Positions 22,951 to 36,300 of a DNA stretch of 64,000 nt are shown in pieces. The translations under genes and the position numbers were made by a program. The first letter of the stretch is position 1. Each line of letters opens with the position of its first letter. The notes beneath the pieces were generated by a model. That model had not been told where the DNA came from and searched no databases. It saw only the letters and a program-made list of their open reading frames with translations. The DNA comes from Cryptomeria japonica (Eukaryota > Streptophyta > Pinopsida > Cupressales > Cupressaceae), in NCBI RefSeq assembly GCF_030272615.1, contig NC_081405.1, positions 20,413,047 to 20,477,046 of the forward strand, given 5' to 3'.

Positions 22951-23794
22951 ATGCCTCAAGGTTCGCAACCAGCTCTGATACCATCTAATGCAGCCATAAC
23001 CCAAAGAATCCTCAAAGAGAATGGTCTGGATCATGTAGCAAGAGTAACACAATGGAATCACAAACATAAAACATAGAAAATGCAATCAAAGACATTTGTA
23101 TCATCATATATTCATTAAAGAACATCTGGTTACAAGTAGGCTTACATGCCTAGTTACAAACTACATTCCAGAATACCACTCATCTGGATCTCGAAGAGAT
23201 ATCCAAATTATAAATTATGAATCTAGATCATCATACTACTTCCCTATATTTTGATATCTCCCAAAGTATCACATACAGCAATATATATACCATTTGGAAC
23301 ACATCTGGGTTGGCCACAAAAGATCACATTCTCCAAAGCCAAGAAAAAATGAAACGTGTAAAAATAGGTCATCCCCAAAGCATGAAGATCTCCTCTGCCC
23401 AAAACACAAATGAAATGTGGACCACCAAGGAAGGTCATCCAAGGGCCCAAGAACATTGGGTAAGGTGCCAAATGGATCCACAAGCCAAGAAATCACTCCA
23501 CACGAGAAGAAATCTCCAACTAGCCGATAGGCTCAAAAACTGCTTTGGGAACCAACAACAACCAATCCGGAAGCTAGAACTCATTGAAAAAGAGTCCAAA
23601 TGAACTGCATATCTGGAACAAGAAATAAGAACACATCTGGAAGACAAGAATCTAATCTGCAACAGAAAATAAACAGCTACCGGTGAATGCCGAAAAAAAC
23701 ATAGAAATGCAACACAAAATAAGAACAACTGAAAAGCAAAATATAGTTTTGGTTGATGCAAGATTTCTTATCGACCGGGGATGCTCCTGCGTCA

Positions 23795-25160
23795 CTTGTA
23801 AAACTTTCTATCAATATCTCCATCTTAATATCCTACTAAGTAGTAGAAGAATTATGTGAAAACATAAAATCTTAATTAGAGAAGCATGATCTAAAACCAC
23901 CCAAAATGTGAACCCCAAATGCCTAGTTATAAATTAAACAATAAAATTAAAAGACGAGCCAACAAACTAAAAATAGAATATTCCTTAAAATCATTATCAT
24001 CAACTTGTCATAATCCATTAACAAATCTACAAACTTCATTATCTCTATTCAAATATTTCTTATGGCATGGCATATCATGCATCAATTTTTTTCCAACAAG
24101 TGTAACTTCTTCTTATATCTCGTACACATATCAAAGATTGTTTTACATGTCTAATGTGGGAGGCCTAGCCTTTAGAGGAAAAATTTTTGATTTGAGAGAC
24201 TATTTTTTTTAATTGTGGATATCAAATATATCCATGTATTGAAAATATCTACAAGTAATTCCAAGTTATTTTTGGAGCCTAAAACAACCTTGTACTATAA
24301 AATTTAAGTTTTTTCTATTTTATAACTATGAAACCAAGTGGAATAGGGTGCATAACACTATGGATTATAGGATGATAATTTAGACATAAGGATGATATAT
24401 GATAGTAAGTGATGATTTGTGAAGGGATAAGGCTCCAATTTATAGATTTTTGGGTAAAAGATTGGAAGGCTAAGATGCAAAGTGGCATGAAGGGATGAGA
24501 TCGCATGAGAGGGGTTGAGTTGGATTAAAGGCCTAGCCTTGTGACAAGTGTTACAAGGTGGAGGCATTGGGAATAACACTTGTCATGATTAAGAGGGAAA
24601 GGTGTGCTCACACATGTGTGAGCATATCTTGCGAATAAAATGAGGATAACGAGTGTAAACAAAAGTGGCAAAGTGGAAGAGGTGTAAGAGGGGAGAGATG
24701 AAAAATGGAGGAAAAGGAAAAGTTTGTTGGGAAGCGCATGCTCACACATGTGAGAGAACCAAATAAAATAATTGGTCAAAATATGAGTTGGAAGTGGGAA
24801 AGTGACATGTGCATGCAAGTCATTTATGAAGGCTTGTCACATGCAAACTTAGGAGCTTGGGAAAAATTAAAAATTAGGAGAAATGTTAATGAAGTTAGGA
24901 ATTAAGGGATTAGTTAATTGATTAAGAAATTAAATTAACTAATTGGGATTAGAGGGATTCAAGAATTTAGCGTAAGGTTGAGTTTGATTAATTAAAATTA
25001 GTCAAATTTTAGAAGAATAGTTAGAAACATAATTAATTGTAAAATTAAGTATGGATGGAAATAATAATTAATTAAATATAATTTAATTAATTATTATGAC
25101 AAGAAGAATAAAGGTTAAAGTAAACTTGAGTTAATAATAAATTCAAGTAGTTGAATTTAG
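23795..25160. other. Non-coding interval between two gypsy elements
   Basis: AT-rich sequence, with a G-rich, ATG-poor stretch at 24400-24900. I see no supported gene. The short open frames are not conserved-looking. Confidence 0.5.
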
Positions 25161-28100
25161 TTGGTGTCAACACTACCACTGTTAATAATGACATTACAAT
25201 ATTTGCCTCCTAATTTACCCCTTGTCTAGAATAGGCTCTTCCTCTATGTCAGTTTCTCCTTGACCTCTATTTGCAACAAGGATCTTCTCATGGCCATCAA
25301 TTCTCCTTTTTTCTGTATGTTCCATGGATCGAACTGATTTTTTCAATACCTCCTTGATGTATATTTTTTCGACTCTAGGTTCTCCATGCTTCCTTGCACT
25401 TCTTTGGTGACACTCAAAGGCACAGTGTCCTACTTCCCTACATTTGAAAAAAATTTCCTTGGAATGGACCTCAATCAAATCTCCTTTCATTCGTCTGATA
25501 TCAATCATCATGAAAGTAGTCTTCACCTTCCCTCTTATTGGGTAGGAGTATTCCTTGGGTCTTTTATCCTCCTTCCAGTGAGGGCTCCTCCCCCTATTTC
25601 ATTCAGTGTATGGCCTCTTCTAATTGAATTTTGACCACTCCTTTGGAATCCTTTAGTTTCTTCTTCCCAGGATCTACTCTACCCTCCTAATTATCTTTTA
25701 CTACAAATTCAACACAAAGTGGTAGGCTTCCTCCATGGTGGTCTTCTGAACTAAGATTAATTCCTCTTGGATGTTGGTTCTTAGGCCATTGATGTATTGA
25801 TCCACCTTCTCCCTTCCATCTTTTCTATTCCCAGTCCTTATGATTATTTTCTAGAATTCTTCTGTGTACTCCTTTATTGTCTTCTCCCTTTACCTCAAAT
25901 TGTGAAGCTTCTTTAGCATTTCCATATCATAATCAACAAGGATGAATTGACTCAACAACTTCATCACCATCCTTTCTCATTTTGTAATTTTATCCTTCCC
26001 TCTTTGGTTTCTATCCAACTATACTTCTTTATGTTAGACTTGTGTGAATAATGTTATCATTGATGTCAAACTAGCCATCCAATTTGGACCGAACAGTGTA
26101 TGAGGTCCAGACATTAGTCTGGATATTATGGTTGTTGTTGTATGCAAGTATTCTATGCAGTCAGTATGGATGTGTAGTTCAGATGTTACGATTTTGGTCA
26201 AAATTTATTATGCAGCATGGACAACTCTAGCTGATGACTTTAGAGGTATCATTGAGTTCTCATTGATCCCGGTATCCCAATGTTAGGAGTTCTCATTGAT
26301 CCTAGTATCAGTTATGTGTCCTAGTGTTAGCATTTTTGGTAATTATCAGAAGTATCTCTTCGATTTTTGTACTGTGGTTTTCTTGGTATGTGTGGAGCCT
26401 ATATTTTGGAGATATTGGGTTTGATCTTGTGATTATGGGTCAGTGTTCTTGGGTCTGGATAACCCTATCCCTTTTTGGTAATCTTCGTATATGCATTGGC
26501 AATTAGAGTACGTAAAGGAAGTGTGTAGAAGTCTTGTGGAGGCCGACATAAACAAATTGATAACATGTTGGGCTTGGTCAACACACTATTTTGTATTTGT
26601 ACCCTCCAATATATATACATATACATATGTAGTAGCATAATGTAGAAGTAGTAGTAGAAGAAAAAGAAGAAAAAAGGAACAAGAGATTGAGTGAGTGAAG
26701 GTGTGTGTGATATGCGAAAGAAAGTTGGCAGAGAGGATAGTAGTGTGTGTGAAGTGTGAGTTGCGAGCAACAAAGGTAGACAGTGTTGCAATAGTGTAGT
26801 AGTCCTTTACCAGACCTATTGCAGGACAGTTGTACAGAGATCTCTGGATTTGCTATAGAGTTTGTGATTTGTAATTTGAGATTAAACTTAGAATTGATCC
26901 CATGCATTTGCAGTAGCAAATCTTCTCAGTTCAACCTTTTCAGTTGTAGTGAGCATTTCGGCAGTTAGCCATCTCTTTGTATATTTGAAGTGAGTAGTCT
27001 GGTAGTGAGCCATTTTTGTAATCTAGAAGTGAGCCACCCCTTTGTAAACACAATTATAACTAGTTATATTATCCTCATAGTTAACACTCTCCATGGTTTT
27101 TCCCATTTGGGTTTTCCATGTATAAAATTTGGTGTTCATCTTGTGGTTATGCTCTTCATGTTTATTATGCATTAACTGCTTTATATCAGCCAAGTTTGTT
27201 TGATATTTTTGTGGACAGTTATAATTGGTGGGAAAAAAAAATTAATCTATGGGAATACTGATTCGACCCCCCCCCCTCTCAATATTTTGGTGCTTTCAAC
27301 CTAATCAACACTTTCCACCAAATAGTATCATGTCTCTTTAGTTTAGTTTTTGCAAACCTGTCTCACTTTAGATCTTCAACATCTTCATATTCAAACTTCT
27401 GGCATAGCTAGGAATCTCTATCCTCGACCTTTTCCCAATATTGTCAATAACCTTCATCATCTTGATCTTCTTCATCTTGACTCTTTTCATTCTATTCCCA
27501 GATCCTTGTCTCTCCATCGTCACTCTCCTCCTCCAATCTAGTATTTATGCCTTTTTGCCTATCCTCCTCCATGACATCCAATAAAATATTTTTTTCCCTC
27601 ATCATATCCATCATCTCCTCTACCCTCCTAGTGAAATTTTCCATCACAAATATTCTCCTTGGAAACATCTTTCCTTCGAATCAAGTGTGACTGCATCAGG
27701 TTGTTTATCTGACCTAGGGTTGCAACTACCTCAAGTTGGTGTTCATTTGGCATCACCCTTAGTCTTCCTAAGGTTCAAAATCTATATACACTAGGGTATT
27801 AAAAAACACATTCTCCTAAAGGATCTAAATCTCACTTTGATACCACTTGTTGCAGTCAAGGATGGAGGGTCCAAAATAGACTATCCATCCTTGTAAAAAA
27901 ATTCAACACAGTAATTAATAAAAGGAGGAAACATGAAACTTTATTGATTGAAAATAAATTCATACATTCCTATAGACCTTCTCACATGCAAATTACATTA
28001 GGCCCCCATTGGCCCCACATGCATGCACATAGGCCACCATAGGCTTATTACAAACAAAATGAAAAAAAATAGTTTCAGATCATAATTCCCTAACTCCTAA

Positions 28101-28557
28101 CTCCCTTACTACAAGTTTTCTTTCAAATGAACTTAGAAGATGATTATATAATACCTCCAAGCATTATGAACGATCCACATCAGCCTCGGCTAGGTCCCAA
28201 GGCCCATTTCCAGTGAAACATGTAGGTCGGGTCAAGGAGATGAAAAAATATCAAATCTTGATGCAGAGAGGTGTAGATCCATCTGGGGTTTGCCTTGCCC
28301 TATATCTACCATTTGATGTGTCATGCAAGATCTTCAATGTATGAAATATTTCCACATGCTATCTCCTATAGGTTTTGGTTTCGGCTACTTTACAAGGCAA
28401 ACTTCTAGTGAAGAGATGTTTTAGAAAATAAATCACCAATTGTTGCCACCTTGGTATGCTCTAGTAGAATTGCCATGTTGTCTCCATTCCATGCCATAGA
28501 GAAAATTTGGTTGATGTGGTATGATACAATCAAGTTCTTTGGGATGCTCCTACATCA
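25160..28557 (-). mobile_element. Second minus-strand gypsy element: gag, protease start and 5' LTR
   Basis: The 5' LTR is 27851-28557 (TGCAGTCAAGG...CTCCTACATCA), clearly related at both ends to family C. A primer site with one mismatch lies at 27834-27845 on the minus strand (TGGTATCAAAGT). Gag follows leftwards with the WWK motif, which is split by a solo LTR insertion at 26032-27310. The zinc knuckle FKCREVGHCAFEC (25430-25470) has lost its first cysteine, and a protease start reading about VIINSGS lies near 25165. The sequence ends there; no 3' LTR was found. Confidence 0.75.
26032..27310 (+). mobile_element. Solo LTR, family D, nested in gypsy gag
   Basis: The 1279-bp LTR begins TGTTAGACTTGTG and ends ATCAACA. 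It is flanked by CTTTA and CTTTC (one mismatch). It carries the conserved GGTTTTTCCC and GGGTTTTCCATGTATAAA modules near 27095-27125. A C-run box (GATTCGACCCC...CTCTCAAT) lies near 27259-27283. It interrupts the Trp-Trp-Lys motif of the host gag and lies opposite to it in orientation. Confidence 0.83.
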
Positions 28558-28611
28558 CTGTAAAACTAAACTTTGACCCTGAGAAACTCAAATGCTAGAT
28601 TCCTATATGAG

Positions 28612-28896
28612 GTTTTGTATTCTTTGAGAATAAAACAAATAATGATATAGAATTGGAGGGTTTGATAGTAAGCATTAAAGTAGCAGTAAATACATTTTTT
28701 TAAATTTGATTGCAAAGGCAATAACTTAATACTAATAAAGGCTTTTAAAAAAGTTTAAGTCCAAATTGGTATCTTAATCATTTTGTTGAATAGGTGCATT
28801 ATCTAAAAGAGAATTTTACTAATATTATATTTTTTAATTGAAGAATTTTGAATGTTGTAGATAATTACTTAGGTAATAAAAATATAGAGTAAGAAT
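28612..28896. repeat. Duplicated flank X, left copy
   Basis: This 285-bp AT-rich segment directly precedes an LTR and ends AGAAT. A near-identical copy stands at 31970-32249 in front of a second LTR of the same family. X belongs to the original insertion site, not to the element. Confidence 0.85.
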
Positions 28897-29572
28897 TGTT
28901 GGAATCAATGAACACTGAGAGGGGGGGGTGAATCAGTATTTTATAATTTGCAAACTTATTAAGCTGGTATTTAAACTGCCAAATGCATAAGAATGAAAGG
29001 AAAATGCAAAAACATAAAGAATTCAACCACACAACCATAACACCAATATTTTTAAGTGGAAACCCAGAAAGGGAAAAACCATGATGGGATTTGAACCCAC
29101 AATATTATTATACTATGGCTAGAAGTATGATAATATTACATAAGGGGCTTGCATTCAGGAACACTGCCTAGAGCTCACTACTCAATTACATAAGAGGGAA
29201 ACAACCTCGGAGGACTCACTGTCCTACAAATGACATACATAAGTAATTGCAGTGTCTGAACTGGAATATAGCATCTACATATGCCAAATATCAATTTCGG
29301 TTAAGCACAATCTGACTGTCAAATGCTACTCTACCTTATGTCCCGTTATGTTGCACGACCATCTACCGGAGCACCAATTCTGTATTTTGATGCTCATTCA
29401 CATACCACACATCCACATTCAAATATATCCATGCCTAAAATGATCATCTGGATCGACATTATATATCTGCATAACCCAATAAGATCTCAAACATGTCGGC
29501 TTCACAAAAACCGCATAACACGCAATATGAAATGTGTAACCTTAAGTCAGCCCAATCCGCCCAAAAATCCAA
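28897..29572 (-). mobile_element. Truncated 3' LTR of a family-B element
   Basis: It begins TGTTGGAATCAATG with the G-run/GAATCAGT box. It follows the LTR at 32250 closely until about 29572, where homology stops and internal ORF2-like sequence begins. The last ~450 bp of the LTR are missing. The tRNA T-arm-like hairpin is at 29085-29099. Confidence 0.8.
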
Positions 29573-30390
29573 ATACATCTCCTGCCAGTGTTATCAACTC
29601 TTTATCTGTCAAATGGGTCTTAAGTAAGTCCTCACTGGCTTTAGCTTGGGTGAGAATTGATAACTTCAGTTCTTGAATTAGAGATAAGGAACTCATATCA
29701 ATAGGCCCTTGACCAAAATCATTAGAACCGGTAGCAATTTGTTTACCTTAATCAATTACAGTGTCTCTTGCCACTGTCATCGGAGCCTGATCTTCCTTCT
29801 TCTCTCCTTTCTCCTTTTCTACAACCTTTGCACTCTCATCCTTTTCACCTTTCTCACCATCATCTTCTCCCTTTTCTGCATCATCTATCTCCTCATTTGT
29901 CTTCTCTGAAACTATTTTGATCATTGGAGTATCTTGTACAACTTCACCAGAGTCATCAACATTATCAATAGGATTATCAACTGTGATATGTACCATGGGA
30001 TGCTCTTCTAGAATAGCTTTCTCAGATGATTGATCTTATTTCTTATCAGGAGCGGTTGCATGCACTTTCGGAACAAATGTGTCATGTTATGGCTCTCCCA
30101 GATTCACATCAATTATGTGATCTACTAAAAATTGTCTCAAAATTGTCTCTGTCTCTTTAGTCACCTCATCTATTTTTCCAAGCATAAGCTTATTTACCCT
30201 CTTCTTACTTCAAAATCTCGCCTTTGCAAGCTTTAACAATCTAACAACTTCCTGTTTAGAAATGACAGAGGAAAAAGCACCTTTCGGATCATATTCAACA
30301 AATTTGAATGGATGTCACTTGAATACGGGCCTTGCTCTTTTAGTAATCTCAACCACTAATGGAGTCGCAACACTAGATGCAGATGCCATT
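29573..30390 (-). pseudogene. ORF2-like reading frame of the family-B element
   Basis: ATG at 30390 on the minus strand starts MASASSVATPLVVEITKRA and runs to about 29577 with several in-frame stops, two of them TGA where CGA is likely. It includes an acidic Glu/Asp/Lys-rich stretch (29760-29960) and a Leu-rich helical end (SLSLIQELKLSILTQAKASE). Position (after Gag, before the 3' LTR) and composition parallel ORF2 of the 8.1-kb element, but it is much shorter and only weakly similar in sequence. The function is unknown. Confidence 0.6.
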
Positions 30391-30879
30391 TTTAAATTAG
30401 GGTATGAACAAATATCTCATAAACAGATAAATACCTTTTCAATCTCAATCAGTTGCTAGGAATTGCTGAGTGATCGCTTCAAGCTTGGTTTTCACTACTC
30501 AATCTCGTTCACTTTTCTCTTTTTCTCTTCTCTTTGTTCGCAATGTGAAGAATGAATGATTTAAATGCCTTTTTATCCACCGAAAACCTAACTTTAAGTT
30601 GTAATAAATGCACAACCCTAATGGCTTTCCGAATACCTTGTATCCTTGAATTCACTCACCAAAATCTCAAACCCTCATGAAATCTTCCGGATATAAACTT
30701 CACAACTAATCTCTATCATCTGCAACCATCCTCGACCGGTTACAGATCTCTGAAATGGGGTTTTAAGGATATGCATGATAAACTTTCCCCCTCAGGCCAA
30801 AATGACTTAGTTACTAGATGAGGTTCCAACACCAGATTCAGGTGTGGAGCCATTCTACACATTTGAATCTTCATTTTTA

Positions 30880-31967
30880 ACCCACATCTTCTAATGTTGA
30901 TCTCTGATCTCTTCTACTTTAGCTTTTCTTTTTTCATCTGACTTATTCTTGTTTATCGAACCATTGTTGCTCATGTTCTTTCTCCTGCAATATTTTGCAA
31001 TGTGACTGGATTTGTTTCATGCATAGCAAACAACATTTCTCTGCATAGGCCTAAAATTTATCTGATTTGATCTCATCTTGCATTGGCTAGCAATGTGTCC
31101 AAACATTCAATAGGCATAACATCTCTTATTCTAAAAATTGTTCGTCATTCTGTACATATTTGACTTATGACCAAAGTTGTTGCATATGAAACATTGACCA
31201 ATAAAGGTTGGACCATTATTCATCACATTATTCATCATCCCATTATTCATCTAATTTTTGCATTGACTTTCCATATGACCGAATTTACCATAAACAAAAC
31301 ATTTACCATTGAATTTATAGGCATTAGGCTGTCTTACCAGAGGTTTCTTGTTCTTTTGTTGATGATTGCTTTGTCCAGAGCCAGAGGATTCACCCTTTTC
31401 ATATCCAAGTCCTTGCATGTCTTTCCCATGTCTCTAACTTTATAGTATCTCATCCAACCGGGCTAAGATAGCTTTGAATTTTTCTTTGTATTCGTTAGCA
31501 ATAGAAAGCTCATCTCTCAGAATTATGATCTATCTTTCACGTTCTTGTCCATCATTCTTGCATTGCACCAATTTAAGCTTCAATTGATCATTCTCATAGT
31601 TCAATCTGCAACATTCATCAGATCTCTCCTTCAGTGACTGAGTCAGGGTCTCTTCATTCTTCTTCCAGTCTTCAATCTCCTTGGTCAGTTTCATCACAAT
31701 GGATTGTATCTCATTCTTCAACACTGCATTATCTCTAGCCAACTTCTCACATTCATTTGTCTTGTCTTGTAGAGCTTGATTGTCAATGCTTTTCTTTTCT
31801 TTCTCCTTGAGTTTATCCATCGGCTCCTTTCTCTTTTCTCTAGAAGTGCTCACTTGATCTTTCAATGTCTCAATGAAGTCTTCAACTGCATTCAGGTTTC
31901 TTTTTAGGGAACTTACTTATTTTCTTGTTGGATCAAGATCTTCAAGTGCCACACTAAGTTGTTTCTT
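30880..31967 (-). pseudogene. Gag-like coiled coil with zinc knuckles, family-B element
   Basis: From 31967 leftwards the minus strand encodes a Lys/Glu-rich coiled coil (open from 31865 to 31530), then GLGYEKGESSGSGQ. Zinc-knuckle sequences follow: CFVYGKFGHMESQC, CFICNNFGHKSNMY, and at least two further degraded ones down to about 30950. The arrangement equals ORF1 of the 8.1-kb element. The second cysteine of the first knuckle is again tyrosine, and the last cysteine of the next is also tyrosine. The start of the ORF is lost at the junction with duplicated flank X. Confidence 0.75.
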
Positions 31968-31969
31968 TG

Positions 31970-32249
31970 TGTATTCTTTGAGAATAAAACAAATAATGAT
32001 ATAGAATTGGAAGGTTTGATAGTAAGCATTAAAGTAGCAATAAATATATTTTTTAACATTTTGATAGCAAAGGCAATAACTTAATACTAATAAAGGCTTT
32101 TTAAAAAGTTTAAGTTTAAATTGATACTTAATCATTTTGTTGAATAAGTGCATTATCTAAAAGAGAATTTTAGTAATATTTATTTTATTATTAAAGAATT
32201 TTGAATGTTGTAGATAAGTAATTAGGTAATACAAATATAGTGTAAGAAT
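31970..32249. repeat. Duplicated flank X, right copy
   Basis: Nearly identical to 28612-28896, with a few substitutions and short indels. It is fused on its left to Gag sequence in the middle of that ORF and followed on its right by a solo LTR. It ends AGAAT, the target duplication. Confidence 0.85.
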
Positions 32250-33378
32250 TATTGGAATCAATGAACACTGAGAGGGGGGGGTGAATCAGTGTTTTACAAT
32301 TTGCAAAATTCGTAAGCTGATCTTTAAACCATCGGATGCATAATAATGAAAGGAAAATGCAGAAACATAAAGCATTCAACCACACAACCATAACACCAAG
32401 ATTTTTACGTGGAAACTCGAAAAGGGAAAAACCACGATGGGATTTGAACCCACAATATTATTATACTATGGCCAAAAGTATGATGATATTACATAAGGGG
32501 CTTGCATTCAGGCACACTACCTAGAGCTCACTGCTCAATTACATAAGAGGGCAACAACCCCGGAGGACTCATTGTCCTACAAATGATATACAGAAGTAAT
32601 TATAGTGTCGGAACTAGAATATAGCATCTACATATGCCAAAGATCAGTTCCGGTGAAGCACAATCTGACTGTCAAATGCTACTCTGCCTTTCTGCCCTGT
32701 TCTACTACATAGTCATCTACCGGAGCACCAATTCTGCATTTTGATGCTCATTCGCATACCACGCATCCACATACACATATATCCATGCCTTAAATGATCA
32801 TCTAGATTGACATTATATATATGCATAACCTAATAAGATCTCAAACATGTCGGCTTCACAAAAACAGCATAACACGCAACATGAAATGTGTAACCTTAAG
32901 TCGGCTCAATCCGCCCACAAATCCAAATGCGGACCCAAACAAAATGATAACAAGCTTCATAAAAGTCGGCTCAAACTCCTCGAATATGAAACCAATCACC
33001 GAAATCAACCCAACAATTTTGCATCACACGTTACACCAAAATAGCTCTTCTCTAACTAAATTACTGGATACCAGACCTTTAATCTTGCTCATTAATCAAC
33101 ACTGGATATCAGGATCACAAGATAAGCTGCCTCAAACCTTGAATCATCTGCCTTTATCATAGTGACCAAAATTACATCACCAAAATCAAGATATGCACAA
33201 TGATGCACTACCGGTTACTGTGTTCCACCTTCCAGACTTATCCTTATGAACAATATGACTTCTGGTAGACCAAATCTATGTACACCGGATGTGATTGCTG
33301 AACTAGGTTGCCATCAATGACAACTCCTAAGCATCTCTCATGCATCGATCTTCATCGAAATAGTGTCTCTTGCCAACA
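32250..33378 (-). mobile_element. Solo LTR, family B, target duplication AGAAT
   Basis: The 1129-bp LTR begins TATTGGAATC (first G changed to A) and ends TTGCCAACA. It is flanked by perfect AGAAT repeats (32245-32249 and 33379-33383). It contains the G-run/GAATCAGT box, the conserved TTTTTACGTGGAAA module and the T-arm-like hairpin near 32437-32452. No internal region follows. Confidence 0.85.
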
Positions 33379-33383
33379 AGAAT

Positions 33384-36300
33384 CTCTTACCATTTTTTAT
33401 AATCATCATTATAATACTTGGATAAAACTTGATAGACATATGTTTTCATTCTTTATGGTCTTGGTAGTGTAATATTGTTTAGGATGAGCCATCCTTAGTA
33501 TGTAATTTCATCTTAATGATTCTCGTTTTAATTTTGTATGCAGAAAATTGTGAGTGCAAGACTAAGAAGATTAAAATATTTAAACTAACAATCAAGAAAA
33601 CATAAATCAACCAAACACTCAAGATAAGGACACTAAAAGGAAATTAAATAAACAAATAATGCAAACAATCACAAGTGCAAACTCAATTTCCTTGATTCGA
33701 TTGTCCTTTGGTTTTATGTGTGCTTTCTATATTGCAGATGCTCGATTTCACTCCATGATGGTTGATGCAAGATGAGGATTATGCTAAATGAGATGCAAGA
33801 TGGATGCTAAAATGATAATGGATGTAAAAGATGAGTGAACAATTTGGCATAGCGATGGCATGAAAGCATGAAAGTGGATGGATTGTGAAGGAAAATGAGG
33901 AGATTAATTAGGCCAAGCTAGAAAAAGAGGAGGCATGAAAATGAGACACTTATCCTTGAGAAGGGCAAGTGTCATGGATGGAAATGACAAGTGTCCTTGA
34001 GAGTGCCTTGAGAAGGGAAAGTGTCATGGAAAAGAATGGCAGGTGTCCTTGAGAACATATGTCTATTTGGGAGAGAGACACCCAAATAAGAAGGTTTCAT
34101 TTTGTACAAACGTAAATCGTGCTAACTTCAAAAATAGTCGAAATAATCTTTATTCTTAAATAAACTCATAAATTAGTTAATAAATCTATTTCATTCCACT
34201 TTTCCATCCATAGCTTCATTTGATCATTCCATTTAAATCGTAATAAACATGAAATTTCTTTAAAAGATAAAGATCATTCATTCAATAAATCGATATAAGT
34301 GGTATCTCAATCATACAATACTTAGGCATTTCAAGTTGTCATAAGTTCAATAATAAATAATACAAAGTAAAGGGTGAGATGCGTCTGTTGATCTACATCC
34401 CAAGCTATCGCCAATGCAATCTTTAGCATGAAGACGAGAACAAGATTCGGGCACTTTTTCTGCCCAACCTTGAAGCTTACGCTTCCCCAGAATTCTTAGT
34501 CAATCAAGAATACCCGACCCTACACGAATTTCTTAGCAAAAGAATTCAAAATGCAAGATGGAATCTGGTGCATGCCTAGATGATATATGCATTTTCAATT
34601 TTCTAATTCTTTTAAGAAACAAGCATTATCAATCAAGGATATGGTAGAGAGCATAAATAAAATAATTCCATCTATTTCAATGGTTTATTCAATTTGATTA
34701 CTCGGCCGAGTATAATGCCATGCATAGCAAAAATAAATAGTTTGGAAAAAACAACTATTCTCTTTAAGATTCCATATTCGGCACCCGTCCCGAAAGGTAA
34801 CTTTCCATACATAAGCCTATCTAGCTTTGTTCACATAAATCTAGAATAAATAAATATATATAGAAGACAATATTTTGCCTTTTCAATTCTAGCTTCCTAT
34901 ATCTCATAAGATAATAATATAATGTTTAAGAAGACAATCTTTCATTTAATAGAAATTGAAAGAATCAATCTTTTATTACAACCAATCCTATCTGACAAGA
35001 AGCAATCTTTCATGGATAAACAAATATACATCTGAAAGAAAACAATTTTTCGCTTCTATCTTTCAAGCAATTTAAAGACAAGAATTAAATATTAAGAAGG
35101 TGTAACACATGCATGTATCTTTACATAGAAATTGAATAAAATGAGCACACATTCTTTTATCCAATTATCAAAACATTTAAATAACACAATCATTAACATG
35201 CATTCCATTTCTTATGGTTTTAGAATTCTAAGTTTATATCGTCTAAGCTCTCTATCTTCTCATGTGTCTTGGTTCATTTACCTCTTTTCTCAAAGCATCA
35301 TATTTAGTTTAATACTAATATGTGACTTTTCATGATTTAAATACTCAACTCACTGATTTTACTAATTTACCAAAACAATAATCTAACATGATGAAAATTC
35401 ATAAAGCACCTATCTATATGGCCTTTTTTAATGAGACACCTAATAACCATCTTTTCACTTAATGCAAGGATCTAATTTGAAAGTGTAAGTCTTTTCTTTA
35501 TGATATCAAATTAAACTTCACTATTTAATAAGTCATAATCCTAATATTTCATCTTCTTCGTAGTTCAATTTCAGAGTCTCTCTCTCTAACCTCTTACTCT
35601 GTTCCTAGAGGATTTCGTGGTCCATTTTCTATGAATTTCACTTATGTTTTTCAACAATTTTTAAGAACATATTTCATTATTGCATATATATTTACATGAT
35701 CGTATTTTAAAACAATTAAAAATGGTTCATATCGCAATTCTAACCCTTCCATTATAATATTGCATAAATCTAAAACTAGATCATTCTTTATCTCTTAAAT
35801 CTTTATAAGAAAACATGCTAGATTTGAGCCTACCTCAAGTAATGTGATCCATGTCTATTATGATCCCTGATAACTTCAAATTGTCTGCAATACATCTGGA
35901 TTCCAATGTTTTCCACCTCGGCGCTCTTCTATCTCACGAGCTCTCTATTCCTAGTTCTTATCCTTTCTATATTCTGAGAATTTCTCTAATAATAATAAAG
36001 CAACTAACACTCATTCAAGAGCCTAACCTCTGAGTTCGACACTAAATCGAAGATGAGCATCGACGATCTTTTACAACTCAGTCGTAAACACATCCAAATC
36101 TCCACTATTCTATTCTCTCTAATCTCTTGTCGCTCTTCTACATTCTTGCTCTCCTCTATCCTACTCTCCTCTATCTTGCTTCCCTCTAACTTCCTTTCCT
36201 CTTCTCTTTTCTCTCTAGCTCCAACTTGCTATCCTTCTCTCTCAAGCCCTTGCCTCTATTTAAACTATTTTTCCCTATGTAATCTGCTATATCTTCGTTA

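Larger units (their letters stand above)
17107..23794 (-). mobile_element. Ty3/gypsy element, minus strand, internally deleted (gag plus partial protease only)
   Basis: LTRs at 17107-17897 (3') and 22989-23794 (5') share long near-identical blocks. A primer site lies at 22972-22983 (reverse complement of TGGTATCAGAGC). The internal part holds gag, the protease and a protease-to-RT connector, but no RT, RNase H or integrase. The duplicate ACTTG occurs at 17098-17102 and 23794-23798 and may be the target duplication, offset by a few bases from the LTR ends. A Ty1-copia copy (18650-21651) is nested in the protease region. Confidence 0.8.
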
